The notes under the pieces are model-generated. The model did not search any database. It saw only the letters and a list, made by a program, of their open reading frames with translations, and was not told where the DNA came from. Positions 17,242 through 26,912 of a DNA stretch of 64,000 nt are shown here, in pieces. The position numbers and the translations under genes were made by a program. The stretch lies in contig NZ_JAAOIZ010000002.1 in the NCBI RefSeq assembly GCF_013184525.1, positions 310,001-374,000 of the forward strand, in the 5' to 3' direction. Position 1 is the stretch's first letter; every line of letters starts with the position of its first letter. Origin of the DNA: Chryseobacterium sp. LAM-KRS1 (lineage in GTDB: Bacteria > Bacteroidota > Bacteroidia > Flavobacteriales > Weeksellaceae).

Positions 17242-18372
17242 TTATAGTCCGATTACCGGCATTGATAACATTAAGATATTTTCGTTTTCTTCAAGACCGT
17301 CAAGAGGTTCAATGATTCCCGGTCTGTTTGGCTGAGACATTTTCATTGTGATATCGTCAGAACCAAGAATAGTCAACATTTCTGTTAAAAACTTAGAGCT
17401 AAACCCGATGTTGATATCTTCTCCGTTATAATCACAAGGGATCTGCATATCTGCTTTGTTTGCATATTCCGTATCTTCTGCGTGAAGGTGAAGGATGTTG
17501 GCAGATAATTTAAATCTTACCTGATTGGTTGATTTATTAGACATGATCGATGCTCTTTTGATCGCACCTAATAGCAGGTTTCTGTTGATTGTTAATACAT
17601 TCGGATTTTCTTTTGGAATAACCGCAGTATAGTTAGGATATTTTCCGTCAATCAGTCTACAGATCCAGATATGTTTACCAAAAGTAAATTTAGCCATGTT
17701 CTCATTGAAATCGATAGTAACGTCTTCGTTGGAACTTGCCAATATATTTTTGAAAATATTTAAAGGTTTTTTAGGCATGATGAACTCCATAGGTTCTACG
17801 TTCATCAGGTCCATTCTTTTGTAAACAACCAGTCTGTGAGAATCTGTAGAAACAAAATTCGTCTCATTTTCCCCGAACTGGAATAAAACTCCTGTCATTA
17901 CCGGACGAAGAGAATCATTACTTGTTGCAAAAAGAGTATTGGTAAGTGCTTCAGATAAAATACCTGCGGACATGGTCACGCTTTGTGAAGCATCAAATTC
18001 AGGAAGCTCCGGATAATCATCCGCATTATCCAATGCTACTGCGAAATTATCCTTTTCATCCAAAATTTCCAGCTGGCTACCCGTTCCCTCAGCATTATCC
18101 TTTACAGAAAATGTAAGCGGTTGTTCACCATATGTTTTGATAAAATCTTGAAAAATTTTAGCAGGAACAGCAAATTTACCCGAATCATCAGACTTTACTT
18201 CCAAAGAAGTTACAAGAGTTGTTTCGCCATCAGATGCTGTAATGGTAACCTGGGTTTCGTTTAATTCGAAAAGATAGTTTTCTAAGATCGGTCTCGATTG
18301 AGAGCTTGATATTACGCCACTTACAGTTTGCAAAGCCTTCTGCAATTCACCACTTGAAATAATAAATTTCAT
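17242..18372 (-). CDS. dnaN: DNA polymerase III beta sliding clamp
   Basis: A 376-residue cytosolic protein that dimerises into the ring tethering the replicative polymerase to DNA. The three beta-clamp repeats are recognisable: an N-terminal MKFIISSGELQKALQTVSGV, the central LRPVMTGVLFQF region and the final MSMPVIGL, the family's hallmark C-terminus next to the partner-binding pocket. Length is typical. It is not next to dnaA or recF here; recF lies 43 kb away in this window. A -7 box and terminator mark it as a single-gene unit. Confidence 0.97.
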   Translation of the reverse strand: MKFIISSGELQKALQTVSGVISSSQSRPILENYLFELNETQVTITASDGETTLVTSLEVKSDDSGKFAVPAKIFQDFIKTYGEQPLTFSVKDNAEGTGSQLEILDEKDNFAVALDNADDYPELPEFDASQSVTMSAGILSEALTNTLFATSNDSLRPVMTGVLFQFGENETNFVSTDSHRLVVYKRMDLMNVEPMEFIMPKKPLNIFKNILASSNEDVTIDFNENMAKFTFGKHIWICRLIDGKYPNYTAVIPKENPNVLTINRNLLLGAIKRASIMSNKSTNQVRFKLSANILHLHAEDTEYANKADMQIPCDYNGEDINIGFSSKFLTEMLTILGSDDITMKMSQPNRPGIIEPLDGLEENENILMLSMPVIGL

Positions 18373-18393
18373 AGATTTAAAAATAAATTTTTA

Positions 18394-18401
18394 CAAATAT
18401 A
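18394..18401 (-). promoter_or_regulatory. Putative -7 promoter box of dnaN (TATATTTG)
   Basis: The minus strand reads TATATTTG, a full match to TAnnTTTG, 22 bases upstream of the dnaN start. Confidence 0.5.
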
Positions 18402-18545
18402 ATAAATAGAAAATAGATTAAAAAATATAATTCTGAGAGTTATTAACAACGAGTAAAAGATTTTTAAAACTACTTCCGGGATACTTTTTTAATGGATAAA
18501 CCATCATTAAGGACTAAAGATAGGCATTTTCTTTGATCAATTAAT

Positions 18546-18553
18546 TATATTTG
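18546..18553 (+). promoter_or_regulatory. Putative -7 promoter box of dgkA (TATATTTG)
   Basis: TATATTTG, a full match to TAnnTTTG, ends 18 bases before the ATG at 18572. A start site 5-7 bases later leaves a short leader and makes the upstream TTG codon at 18551 an unlikely start. Confidence 0.5.
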
Positions 18554-18571
18554 TACATAATCTTTTTTATC

Positions 18572-18928
18572 ATGCGTAAACCTCCTATTCATACAAGTTT
18601 CCGGAATGCTTTTCGAGGTCTTTTTTTAATGATAAAAACAGAAAGAAATTTTCAGATCGAGTGTATTGCTCTGCTGATCAATATTTTCCTTATTTTTTAT
18701 TTACAGTTATCAAAATTCGATACTGCCCTCGTCCTCATCGTTTCTTTTGGGGTTTTAAGTACGGAAATTCTTAACACTGCCATTGAAAGGATCTGTGATA
18801 TCATTCAGCCTGAATTTGATAAAAGAATAGGCTTTATTAAAGATATTTCAGCAGGTGCTGTAATTCTTATGGCTATTGTATCGTTAATTGTAGGAATTTT
18901 GGTTTATCCGAAGTATCTATTCAGCTAG
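18572..18928 (+). CDS. dgkA: Diacylglycerol kinase family protein
   Basis: A 118-residue inner-membrane protein with three hydrophobic helices, matching the small prokaryotic DgkA family that phosphorylates diacylglycerol or undecaprenol with ATP. An amphipathic N-terminus (FRNAFRGLF) precedes the helices, and the family signature STEILNTAIERICD carries the conserved Glu/Asn/Glu residues. I placed the start at the ATG MRKPPIH rather than the TTG seven codons upstream because the -7 box overlaps the latter. In Bacteroidota the substrate may be undecaprenol; that is not decidable here. Confidence 0.9.
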   Translation: MRKPPIHTSFRNAFRGLFLMIKTERNFQIECIALLINIFLIFYLQLSKFDTALVLIVSFGVLSTEILNTAIERICDIIQPEFDKRIGFIKDISAGAVILMAIVSLIVGILVYPKYLFS

Positions 18929-18976
18929 AGAAAGCCGAAATCGTGCTCTGCTTAGAATAATTACTGTTGCCTAGAA

Positions 18977-19309
18977 TTATCTTGCGACATAAATAAAGCC
19001 CTTCCTTCCGGATTTAAAAATCGTTTCGATTCTTTTATAATCGTCCACTTCGTACGCATCAGCCAACAGAATTTCATCGTCTGTAATCTCAAAAAGCATC
19101 CCTTCTACCTGGTCTTCGACATGACCTGAAAACGTTAAAATAGGATGGTATTTCTGGTTACTTTTTCTCAGAACTTCCGGATCTGTAATCTCAAGCATTT
19201 TTAATGTATAACCTATGAGAACATCTTTATCACCTTTGAGCAGTCTTCCAAAGGTTTGGGTCTGTACCTGCTCTTTCTGTAAAGTTCCGTATGAAAATAA
19301 ATAAGGCAT
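18977..19309 (-). CDS. Gamma-glutamylcyclotransferase-like (AIG2 family) protein
   Basis: A 110-residue cytosolic protein with the family fingerprint YGTLQ (7-11), which forms the substrate loop, and the Glu of DAYEVDDY near 86 at the position of the catalytic acid. Family members release 5-oxoproline from gamma-glutamyl amino acids or gamma-glutamylamines. Its ATG immediately follows the TAG of the SGNH hydrolase with no gap, so it is the second gene of a two-gene operon. The exact substrate is unknown. Confidence 0.87.
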   Translation of the reverse strand: MPYLFSYGTLQKEQVQTQTFGRLLKGDKDVLIGYTLKMLEITDPEVLRKSNQKYHPILTFSGHVEDQVEGMLFEITDDEILLADAYEVDDYKRIETIFKSGRKGFIYVAR

Positions 19310-19936
19310 CTACAAATATTTTTCAATGGTTGGAATTGCAATTTCGGCCATCATTCCATAGCCTTTTTCATTGGGGTGTACGCCGTCCTGGGAAAGAAGA
19401 ACTTCTTTATCGTCTACCAATGCGGAATAAAAATCGATATAGGTTAAAGAATGCTTTTCTGTCATGCCTTTCAGAATACTATTGTAAGTAAGGACCTCTT
19501 CATTGGTTCTCAGCTTTCCGGAAGCAACTTCAATTCCATCTACATTTTTAGAAAAAGGAAGAATGCTCACCAGATATATATCTGTAGTAAATTGTTTTGC
19601 AATTCTGATGGCCTCCTCAATATTAGCTGTAAAATCCTCAGGCGCTACCATTTTACTTCCATTTTTAATAGCTAGGTCATTTGCCCCATAGGCAATAAAA
19701 ACAACATTCCCATCTGCGGAATTCCTTGCAGCCAGCTCATGAGGTATCCTCTTTATCAGACCTTCCGTTGTTTCTCCTCCGATTCCTAAATTATAAACAA
19801 TCAATTCATTGTGACCTTCATGGAATTTCTGTAATGCATATCTTTTTAAAATATCAACCCATCCACCAAATACTCCGTCATATTCACCATATGTAATACT
19901 GTCCCCAAAGAACAGCGCATAAATCATTCTTTTCAT
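19310..19936 (-). CDS. SGNH/GDSL hydrolase
   Basis: A 208-residue esterase or lipase-like hydrolase. All four SGNH blocks are visible: nucleophile Ser13 in FFGDSIT, Gly in LGIGGET, Asn in YGANDL, and catalytic Asp/His in DGVHPN. There is no signal peptide, so it is likely cytosolic, in the class that includes TesA/arylesterase-like and acetylesterase enzymes. Two close ATGs (19936, 19927) could start it. It is translationally adjacent to the AIG2-family gene. Confidence 0.9.
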   Translation of the reverse strand: MKRMIYALFFGDSITYGEYDGVFGGWVDILKRYALQKFHEGHNELIVYNLGIGGETTEGLIKRIPHELAARNSADGNVVFIAYGANDLAIKNGSKMVAPEDFTANIEEAIRIAKQFTTDIYLVSILPFSKNVDGIEVASGKLRTNEEVLTYNSILKGMTEKHSLTYIDFYSALVDDKEVLLSQDGVHPNEKGYGMMAEIAIPTIEKYL

Positions 19937-20026
19937 TTCTAAGCCTTATAATTTAATCACTAAGATTTTAAAGCGGTAAGAAGTTACCTAACCATAATCT
20001 TTATCCCCTTTAATGGATTATTAATT

Positions 20027-20407
20027 TCAATCCAAAATTAGCTTAATATTTTGATGTGATTCAATAATTTCTACGAGAATATCAAATAAAGTTTGTCCCT
20101 TTTGTGCTATCAGGTCGTTCAGTTTTTCTCTGATCATTTCCGTATTAAAAGGTTTTCCCTGCTTTATTTTTTTCTCATAAAACTCGCGGGTGGCTTCGAA
20201 ACCCAAATCATGTCCGGATTTCCCAGATTTCTTCCAGATCAATTCAATTTCTTCATGGGGTTCAAAAACTCCAAATCCACCATACAGGATATCATCAAAA
20301 CCATCCAAAGTTCCGACTTTCCAGTCAGCATTTTTCATCAGTACTTCTGAAACTTCTTCATAGAAGCCCGCCAGATCAAAAAAATGACCGCCATTAATGA
20401 CGATCAT
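20027..20407 (-). CDS. Barstar family protein
   Basis: A 126-residue cytosolic protein resembling barstar, the inhibitor of the ribonuclease barnase. The family pattern is visible: an N-terminal IVINGGHFFDLAGFYEEV, the GTLDGFDDILYGGFG segment holding the acidic inhibitory helix residues, then IELIWKKSG. No barnase-like RNase is adjacent. It follows purL: the ATG at 20407 leaves a 13-base gap, whereas an in-frame ATG at 20443 would overlap the purL end; the shorter form matches the barstar start. It could be an orphan immunity protein or have another role; distal Bacteroidota homologues exist without a partner nuclease. Confidence 0.8.
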   Translation of the reverse strand: MIVINGGHFFDLAGFYEEVSEVLMKNADWKVGTLDGFDDILYGGFGVFEPHEEIELIWKKSGKSGHDLGFEATREFYEKKIKQGKPFNTEMIREKLNDLIAQKGQTLFDILVEIIESHQNIKLILD

Positions 20408-20420
20408 TTTTTTATTATTT

Positions 20421-23400
20421 TTATTTGAAGTACTCAACTCCATTTTTAAAGATATTGTGATAGTTCGCTGTTGGAATATTTTTCATGAGACCTTCAGCAA
20501 ATCGTTCTGGGTGTCCCATTCTTCCATAGATCTTCCCACATGGGCTGGTAATCCCTTCAATTCCGAATAATGAATTATTAGGGTTAAAAGGCATCCCGTG
20601 GGCAATGTTTCCATCAAGATCAATGTACTGGGTAGCAATCTGTCCGTTCTCATATAATTTCCTGATTTCATCTTCTGAAGCCATGAAACGTCCTTCACCG
20701 TGGGAGATCGGAATGGTAAAAGTCTGTCCTTTCATTCCTTTTAACCAAGGGCTTTCGTCATTTACTACCTGCACTGTTACCATCTGGGAGATGTGTCTTC
20801 TGATGGCGTTGTGAGCTAATGTTGGAGAATTCTCATCCAGATCTTTGATTCTTCCGTAAGGTAAAAGTCCCGATTTCACTAGCGCCTGGAATCCGTTGCA
20901 GATTCCGATGATCATTCCGTCTCTGTCTAATAATTCGTGAACTGCATTTTTCATTTTCTCGTTTTTCAGAACGTTTACAATGAATTTTGCAGAACCATCC
21001 GGCTCATCACCCGCAGAGAAACCTCCTGAGAATGCAAGGATCTGAGATGTTCTGATCTCTTCCACCCATGCATCAATGCTTTCATCGAGTAACTGGTGAT
21101 TGATATTGATTAAAGGTAAGCTGCTTACTACAGCGCCTTCTTTCTGGAATGCATTCAGTGTGTCATATTCACAGTTGGTTCCCGGGAATACCGGAGCAAA
21201 TACTTTCGGTTGTGCGATTCCGTGTTTTTTAATAATGATATTTCTTGGGTTGACCGAGTTATGTTTTGCATCAATTTCAACCGTGATCTTTTCTTTTTCT
21301 ACAGTCGGGAAAAGATTTTCAAATGTATTAGTATTGGCCGCTACAAGATCTGTAATGTCTGATTCAATACCGTTAATTTTTAAGGTTCCTGAGTCTTTTA
21401 CTTCTCCGATCAACTGAAGGGAAGCTGCGCTTAATTCTTCTTTCGCCTCGATAACTAAGCTTCCGATATTTTTTGCTAATAATACATTTTCATCAGCACT
21501 GATCTCTGCTCCTAATCTGTTTCCGAAACTCATTTTTGCCAAAGCTACGGCAAGACCACCTTCTTTTACTGTTTTTACAGAAACAATTTTCCCGGATTTG
21601 ATATTTTCGAAAATGAATTCAAAAACTTCTTTTAAAGCATCATAGTTTGGAAGTCCGCTTTCCTGAGCAATGTGATTGAAGAAATACAATTTGTTTCCTG
21701 CAGTTTTCAATTCCGGAGAGATGATGTTTTCTTTATCTCCGTTGGCACATGCAAAAGAAATCAGGGTTGGTGGAACGTTAAGGTCTTGGTATGTTCCACT
21801 CATCGAATCTTTACCTCCAATTGCTGCCAGACCCAATTTGATCTGAGCATCATAAGCCCCTAAAAGAGAGGCTAAAGGTTTGCCCCATTTTTCAGGGTTT
21901 TGTCCTAATTTTTCAAAGTATTCCTGAAAGCTTAACCTGATATTTTTATAATCACCTCCCATGGCAACAATCTTTGCTACACTCTCTACGACAGCATACG
22001 ATGCTCCTAACAGTGAGTTTTGTTTTGAGATTTCAGCATCAAATCCCCAGCTTGCGAGAGAAACGGTTTTGATATCTTTTGCTCCTAAAATAGGTAGTGT
22101 CTGCACACTTCCTTCCATCAGGGTTTGCTGGTATTTACCTCCCAAAGGCATAGCTACCGTAGTGGCTCCGATAGAAGAGTCGAACATTTCAAGTAGTCCT
22201 TTCTGGGAAGCTACGTTTTTATCTTTTAAGATGTTCAGGAAGTTTTCTGTTGTGAAAGCTTTTGTTTCTTGTTTTACTTCTTCCAGGTGGGTGATTTTCA
22301 CTTCCTGAGATTTTGAACATCCGTTGGTATCTAAGAATGCTCTTGAAAGATCTACAATTTTGTCCCCTTTCCAGAACATCTGCATTCTTCCGGAATCTGT
22401 CACTTTTGCCACTTCTACAGCCACAATGTTTTCAGCTTCACAGAATTTAATGAATTTTTCTTTATCCTGAGGATCTACCACCACAGCCATTCTTTCCTGA
22501 GATTCAGAAATAGCCAGTTCGGTTCCGTTTAATCCTTCATATTTTAATGGTAATACATCAAGGTTTACTTCTAAAGAGTCTGCGATCTCACCGATTGCCA
22601 CAGAAACACCTCCTGCTCCGAAGTCGTTTGATTTTTTGATCAGCTTCGTTACTTCAGGGTTTCTGAATAATCTCTGAATTTTACGTTCTTCTACGGCATT
22701 TCCTTTCTGAACCTCTGAACTCATGGTGTGAATAGAGGTTTCGTCCTGTTCTTTTGAACTTCCGCTTGCTCCTCCTACTCCGTCACGACCTGTTGCCCCT
22801 CCTAAGATAATGATTGAATCACCATTAGCAGGCTTCTCACGTCTTACCCAGCCTACAGGAACAGCTCCTGTAACGAAACCTACCTCCATTCTTTTGGCTT
22901 TGTACCCTTCATCATAGATTTCAGAAACCATTGTCGTCGCAAGCCCGATCTGGTTACCATAAGATGAATATCCGTTGGCAGCCTGTTTCGTAATGGTTTT
23001 CTGAGGTAGTTTTCCCGGTAATGTTTTATCAACCGGTTCTAAAACATCGGCAGCACCAGTTAATCTCATGGCCTGAAATACGAAAGATCTTCCGGATAAC
23101 GGGTCTCTGATCGCTCCTCCCAAACAAGTAGACGCTCCTCCGAAAGGTTCAATTTCCGTCGGGTGGTTATGCGTTTCATTTTTGAATAATAAATACCAAG
23201 GTTCTTTTTTACCATCATATTCTGCTTCGATCTGAATGGTACATGCATTAATCTCATCAGAAATTACAAGGTTATCAAGATTCCCTGTTTTATGGAAATA
23301 CTTTCCGCATACCGTTGCCAGATCCATTAATGAAATCGGCTTCAGCTCACGCCCTAAGAATTTTCTTTTTTCGATATAATCATTGAAAATAGTTTCCAAT

Positions 23401-24116
23401 GTATGTTTGAACTGACCTTCAAACTGTATGTCTGACAATTCTGTTTCAAAAGTTGTATGACGACAGTGGTCACTCCAATAGGTATCTAATACTTTTAATT
23501 CTGTTTCCGTAGGATTCCTTTGTTCAGTTTTGAAATATTCCTGAATGAATTTCAGGTCGTCCAATCCTAGTGCAAAACCATGATTATTATAAAAGTTTTC
23601 AAGTTCCGCATCATTGAAATTGATGAAGTTTTCGTGGATGATTACTTTTGATGGTGTTTCATCAGCAGGAATATCCAGAATAGATAAATCTTTTTCCTGA
23701 GATTCCACTTTATTGATTAGAAGATCTTTGATCTTAACCAAATCAGCTTCAGAAACTCCTTCAAATTCAATCAGTTTTCCACTTCTTACTTTTGATTTTT
23801 CATTTTCTGTCAGTAAGGCGATACACTGCTGTGCAGAATCTGCTCTCTGATCATACTGTCCCGGTAAAAATTCCATTCCGAAATGAATAGCTTTTGCAGG
23901 GTTCTCTGTATGCAAAATATCAGTAACAGGGTCTACAAAAGTGTTATTGACCACTTTTTCAAATTCTCCGTCATTCAGGTTGAAAATATCATACACGTTG
24001 TATACTTTCACGCTTTGAACAGCCGGAACAACCGCTTTTACCTCATCAAAAATTTTTGGACTTTCAACATCGAAAATACCTCTTTTTTCTACGAAAATTC
24101 TTTTGTTATTAGACAT
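20421..24116 (-). CDS. purL: Phosphoribosylformylglycinamidine synthase (large, fused form)
   Basis: A 1231-residue cytosolic enzyme of purine synthesis that converts FGAR, ATP and glutamine to FGAM. It is the long form fusing an N-terminal linker domain, a two-fold AIRS-like catalytic core (residues about 200-950, with the substrate-binding NETHNHPTEIEPFGGA near 310) and a C-terminal class I glutaminase domain (VFAPVFPGTNCEYDT then GICNGFQALV with the nucleophile Cys, and GEGRF / FNPNNS). This contrasts with the PurS/L/Q three-subunit form. The barstar-like gene follows. purB lies upstream beyond one gene, so purine genes are grouped loosely. Confidence 0.97.
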   Translation of the reverse strand: MSNNKRIFVEKRGIFDVESPKIFDEVKAVVPAVQSVKVYNVYDIFNLNDGEFEKVVNNTFVDPVTDILHTENPAKAIHFGMEFLPGQYDQRADSAQQCIALLTENEKSKVRSGKLIEFEGVSEADLVKIKDLLINKVESQEKDLSILDIPADETPSKVIIHENFINFNDAELENFYNNHGFALGLDDLKFIQEYFKTEQRNPTETELKVLDTYWSDHCRHTTFETELSDIQFEGQFKHTLETIFNDYIEKRKFLGRELKPISLMDLATVCGKYFHKTGNLDNLVISDEINACTIQIEAEYDGKKEPWYLLFKNETHNHPTEIEPFGGASTCLGGAIRDPLSGRSFVFQAMRLTGAADVLEPVDKTLPGKLPQKTITKQAANGYSSYGNQIGLATTMVSEIYDEGYKAKRMEVGFVTGAVPVGWVRREKPANGDSIIILGGATGRDGVGGASGSSKEQDETSIHTMSSEVQKGNAVEERKIQRLFRNPEVTKLIKKSNDFGAGGVSVAIGEIADSLEVNLDVLPLKYEGLNGTELAISESQERMAVVVDPQDKEKFIKFCEAENIVAVEVAKVTDSGRMQMFWKGDKIVDLSRAFLDTNGCSKSQEVKITHLEEVKQETKAFTTENFLNILKDKNVASQKGLLEMFDSSIGATTVAMPLGGKYQQTLMEGSVQTLPILGAKDIKTVSLASWGFDAEISKQNSLLGASYAVVESVAKIVAMGGDYKNIRLSFQEYFEKLGQNPEKWGKPLASLLGAYDAQIKLGLAAIGGKDSMSGTYQDLNVPPTLISFACANGDKENIISPELKTAGNKLYFFNHIAQESGLPNYDALKEVFEFIFENIKSGKIVSVKTVKEGGLAVALAKMSFGNRLGAEISADENVLLAKNIGSLVIEAKEELSAASLQLIGEVKDSGTLKINGIESDITDLVAANTNTFENLFPTVEKEKITVEIDAKHNSVNPRNIIIKKHGIAQPKVFAPVFPGTNCEYDTLNAFQKEGAVVSSLPLININHQLLDESIDAWVEEIRTSQILAFSGGFSAGDEPDGSAKFIVNVLKNEKMKNAVHELLDRDGMIIGICNGFQALVKSGLLPYGRIKDLDENSPTLAHNAIRRHISQMVTVQVVNDESPWLKGMKGQTFTIPISHGEGRFMASEDEIRKLYENGQIATQYIDLDGNIAHGMPFNPNNSLFGIEGITSPCGKIYGRMGHPERFAEGLMKNIPTANYHNIFKNGVEYFK

Positions 24117-24143
24117 TAGATGTCAGATATTATATTATTAGAC

Positions 24144-25103
24144 TTATTTACTTATTTTATTAGGATTATCAGGATGTTCTTCCTGATATTTCTGAGCTTT
24201 TCCGATTTCTCTCTTAAGCCATTTTTCAAAAGGAACCTTTTCATTATCATAGTCCAGTGCAAAAATTTCCTGGCCCTCTGCTGAGACTAAAAATTTGAAA
24301 TCAAATGTTAATCCCACATCTATTTTCCTGTAATCATATGTATTTACCTGATAAAAAGGAAAGTTTTCTTTTGGTCTTTCAACGATTTCAAAAAAAAGTT
24401 TTTTTTCCTCTTTTGATAATTTATTATACCAGTTGACATAATAGATTTCCGAAAGTTTTGTATTTTGTTTTTCGAAAAATTGAAGAATACCTTTCTCCTT
24501 TTCATTATATTTGAATGGATTTGGATAAAATTTCCCATTAACTTCTACGGAATTCGTTTGTGCCGCAACAGGTTGAATCACTTCTCCTTTAAAATTCATC
24601 ACTCCCCATGTTCCTCCTACCATTGCTTTGTGCTCATCATTGGTTTTTTCCCAATCACATCCATCACAATAGACTGCATATCCGTAATTAAATGGTGAAA
24701 CAAAATCATGTTTGGCTTCAATTACCGTTGTACCGTTTCTGTCTACAAAACCTACCTTCCCATTTTTAACAAACCGTCTTACTCCTTCAGAAAAATAATC
24801 AGCACCATTATCGTACAGGAAAGGTCTGTAAAGGAAATTCCCTTTTTTATCATAGACATATCCCCAGGCGTTTTTTTCTTTTATCTCATCCTTTTTAGAC
24901 CCGTCGAAATAAATGGTTTCTTCTTTTACAGGATCGCCGTCTTTTAGAAATGAAAAGACTTTGAACTGTGCAGGAACAATAATTTTTCCGGTATGATCTT
25001 TTACCCCTACCAAAGAATCTTTTGATTTAAAGTAGGTTAAAACATCTTTTCCCTGTGAAAAGGAAAGAGTGGGTATCAAAAGGAAAAATAGTATTCTGTT
25101 CAT
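24144..25103 (-). CDS. Secreted WG-repeat protein
   Basis: A 319-residue exported protein, start MNRILFFLLIPTLSFSQ with the signal peptide ending FSQ. The body holds imperfect repeats of the WG type, such as WGYVYDKKGNF, GFVDRNGTTVIEA and WGVMNFKGEVIQP, a beta-rich repeat common in Bacteroidota. The role is unknown. A 25-codon extension upstream is open but I rejected it because the signal peptide starts at the ATG of 25103 and the extension runs through the purB terminator. It lies between purB and purL on the same strand. Confidence 0.8.
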   Translation of the reverse strand: MNRILFFLLIPTLSFSQGKDVLTYFKSKDSLVGVKDHTGKIIVPAQFKVFSFLKDGDPVKEETIYFDGSKKDEIKEKNAWGYVYDKKGNFLYRPFLYDNGADYFSEGVRRFVKNGKVGFVDRNGTTVIEAKHDFVSPFNYGYAVYCDGCDWEKTNDEHKAMVGGTWGVMNFKGEVIQPVAAQTNSVEVNGKFYPNPFKYNEKEKGILQFFEKQNTKLSEIYYVNWYNKLSKEEKKLFFEIVERPKENFPFYQVNTYDYRKIDVGLTFDFKFLVSAEGQEIFALDYDNEKVPFEKWLKREIGKAQKYQEEHPDNPNKISK

Positions 25104-25118
25104 ACCTGCAAAGAAATA

Positions 25119-25143
25119 AAAAATGCAGCCGAAAAGACTGCAT
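25119..25143 (-). terminator. purB terminator
   Basis: ATGCAG (25123-25128) pairs with CTGCAT (25138-25143), with an A-run on the left giving T on the minus strand. It lies 7 bases past the purB stop. Confidence 0.7.
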
Positions 25144-25149
25144 ATGGTA

Positions 25150-26577
25150 TTATACTTTAAGATCAGCCTCCAGTCCAATCATGTCTTTGTTCTGCTCCAG
25201 TATCGGCTGAACTTCATTTTTAATGAATTCCTCCGTTTGAATAGGTGCAAAGCCAATGAAATTTTTAGGATCCAGAACTTCTTTTAATTTTGATTTATCG
25301 AGCTTTAAAGAATCATCATTCAGAATCCTTTCAATCAGATCGTTTTCTTTTCCTTCTTCTTTTACTTTTTTAGAAGCTTCCATAGAGTGAACCCTGATGA
25401 CCTCGTGGATTTCCTGACGGTCCCCTCCTGCTTTTACTTCTTCCATGATAATATATTCTGTTGCCATGAAAGGAAGTTCTTCCATTATGTGCTTATTGAT
25501 TCTGTTCGGATAAACTACAATTCCGTTCATAATGTTATTCCAGATCAACAAGATTGCATCCACAGCTAAAAACGCCTGAGGAATTGTTAATCTCTTGTTG
25601 GCTGAGTCATCCAATGTTCTTTCAAACCATTGTGTAGAAGCTACCATGGCAGAACTTGTCGTCAGAGACATTACATATTTTGCCAATGCCCCGATTCTTT
25701 CGCTTCTCATCGGATTACGTTTGTAAGCCATAGCTGATGAACCGATCTGGTTTTTCTCGAATGGCTCTTCAATTTCCTTAAGGTTCTGAAGTAAACGTAA
25801 ATCGTTTGTGAATTTATGTGCAGATTGTGCAATATTTCCTAATAAAGCCACCACTTTCGCATCAATTTTTCTATCGTAAGTCTGTCCGGAAACTCCGAAA
25901 ACCTTATCGAAACCGAATCTTTTTGAAAGTTCTTTATCTAAATGTTTTACTTTAGAATAATCTCCGTTGAAAAGTTCAAGGAAACTTGCAGCAGTTCCTG
26001 TAGTTCCTTTTACTCCTCTGAAACGAAGGGTTTCAAGGAAGAAATCTAATTCTTCAATATCAAGAACCAAACTCTGTAACCACAGAGTAGCTCTTTTTCC
26101 AACTGTTGTCAACTGAGCCGGCTGGAAGTGAGTGAACCCTAAAGTCGGAAGGTCTTTGTACTGAATTGCAAAATCTGCCAGGTTTTTCATTACGTTAACC
26201 AACTTTTTCTTTAAGATTAAAAGTCCGTCACGAATCTGAATTAAGTCTGTATTGTCTCCTACAAAAGCTGAAGTTGCTCCCAGGTGGATAATTCCTTTTG
26301 CTGAAGGTGCTACATCACCATATGCGTGAACGTGAGCCATTACATCATGACGGAATTTTTTTTCGTACTCTGCTGCTTTGTCATAATCGATGTTTTCAGC
26401 ATTAGCTTTTAACTCAGCGATCTGCTCGTCTGTAATTTCAAGTCCAAGGTCTTTTTCGATTTCAGCAAGAGCTATCCAAAGCTTTCTCCAATTCTGGAAT
26501 TTGTTATTATGCGAGAAGTTAAATAACATTTCTTCACTGGAGTAGCGTTCTTCCAATGGATTTTTGTAGGAATTCAT
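25150..26577 (-). CDS. purB: Adenylosuccinate lyase
   Basis: A 475-residue cytosolic enzyme that cleaves SAICAR to AICAR and adenylosuccinate to AMP in purine synthesis. The fumarase/aspartase-superfamily signature SSAMAYKRNPMRSER, which carries the catalytic Ser loop, is at about 280-295, and the second conserved region THFQPAQLTT near 160 holds the catalytic His. Length is usual. A -7 box (26602-26609) lies 25 bases upstream and a hairpin closes it. Confidence 0.96.
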   Translation of the reverse strand: MNSYKNPLEERYSSEEMLFNFSHNNKFQNWRKLWIALAEIEKDLGLEITDEQIAELKANAENIDYDKAAEYEKKFRHDVMAHVHAYGDVAPSAKGIIHLGATSAFVGDNTDLIQIRDGLLILKKKLVNVMKNLADFAIQYKDLPTLGFTHFQPAQLTTVGKRATLWLQSLVLDIEELDFFLETLRFRGVKGTTGTAASFLELFNGDYSKVKHLDKELSKRFGFDKVFGVSGQTYDRKIDAKVVALLGNIAQSAHKFTNDLRLLQNLKEIEEPFEKNQIGSSAMAYKRNPMRSERIGALAKYVMSLTTSSAMVASTQWFERTLDDSANKRLTIPQAFLAVDAILLIWNNIMNGIVVYPNRINKHIMEELPFMATEYIIMEEVKAGGDRQEIHEVIRVHSMEASKKVKEEGKENDLIERILNDDSLKLDKSKLKEVLDPKNFIGFAPIQTEEFIKNEVQPILEQNKDMIGLEADLKV

Positions 26578-26601
26578 TCTTTCTTATTACTTTTAGATGC
26601 A

Positions 26602-26609
26602 CAAAAATA
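26602..26609 (-). promoter_or_regulatory. Putative -7 promoter box of purB (TATTTTTG)
   Basis: The minus strand reads TATTTTTG, a full match to TAnnTTTG, 25 bases upstream of the purB start. Confidence 0.5.
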
Positions 26610-26912
26610 CGGATTTTCAGTGAGAGAGAAAAATTGTTACGGAGGTTTTAGATTTTGATTAAAAACTATGGGTAATTTTAAAGAACACTATTTATTTTTA
26701 TTGATTATTTTCAAAAATAAATCAGAGTGATCATTGAAAATTTCAAGACAATGCTAGCCCCGATTGCAGAGGAAATCCTTTTTTGAAAAAAAAGATTGAA
26801 ACGAAAAGCGGGAAAAAGCTCCAAATAAAAACCAATACATAACTTTTTTCCATAATGGTAAACATTTCTGGCATCAAAATAAAAAGCCACTCTTTCGAAT
26901 GGCCTTCCTGAT
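26610..26912. other. Intergenic stretch without a recognisable gene
   Basis: About 300 bases between purB and the small secreted protein gene. One short minus-strand frame (26711-26980) overlaps the end of the upstream gene and has an atypical composition. I see no convincing hairpin, tRNA-like structure or repeat here. Confidence 0.5.

Noticed and set aside
18551..18571. TTG start for dgkA
   Set aside because: The -7 box TATATTTG overlaps this codon, so transcription starts after it. The ATG at 18572 is used instead.
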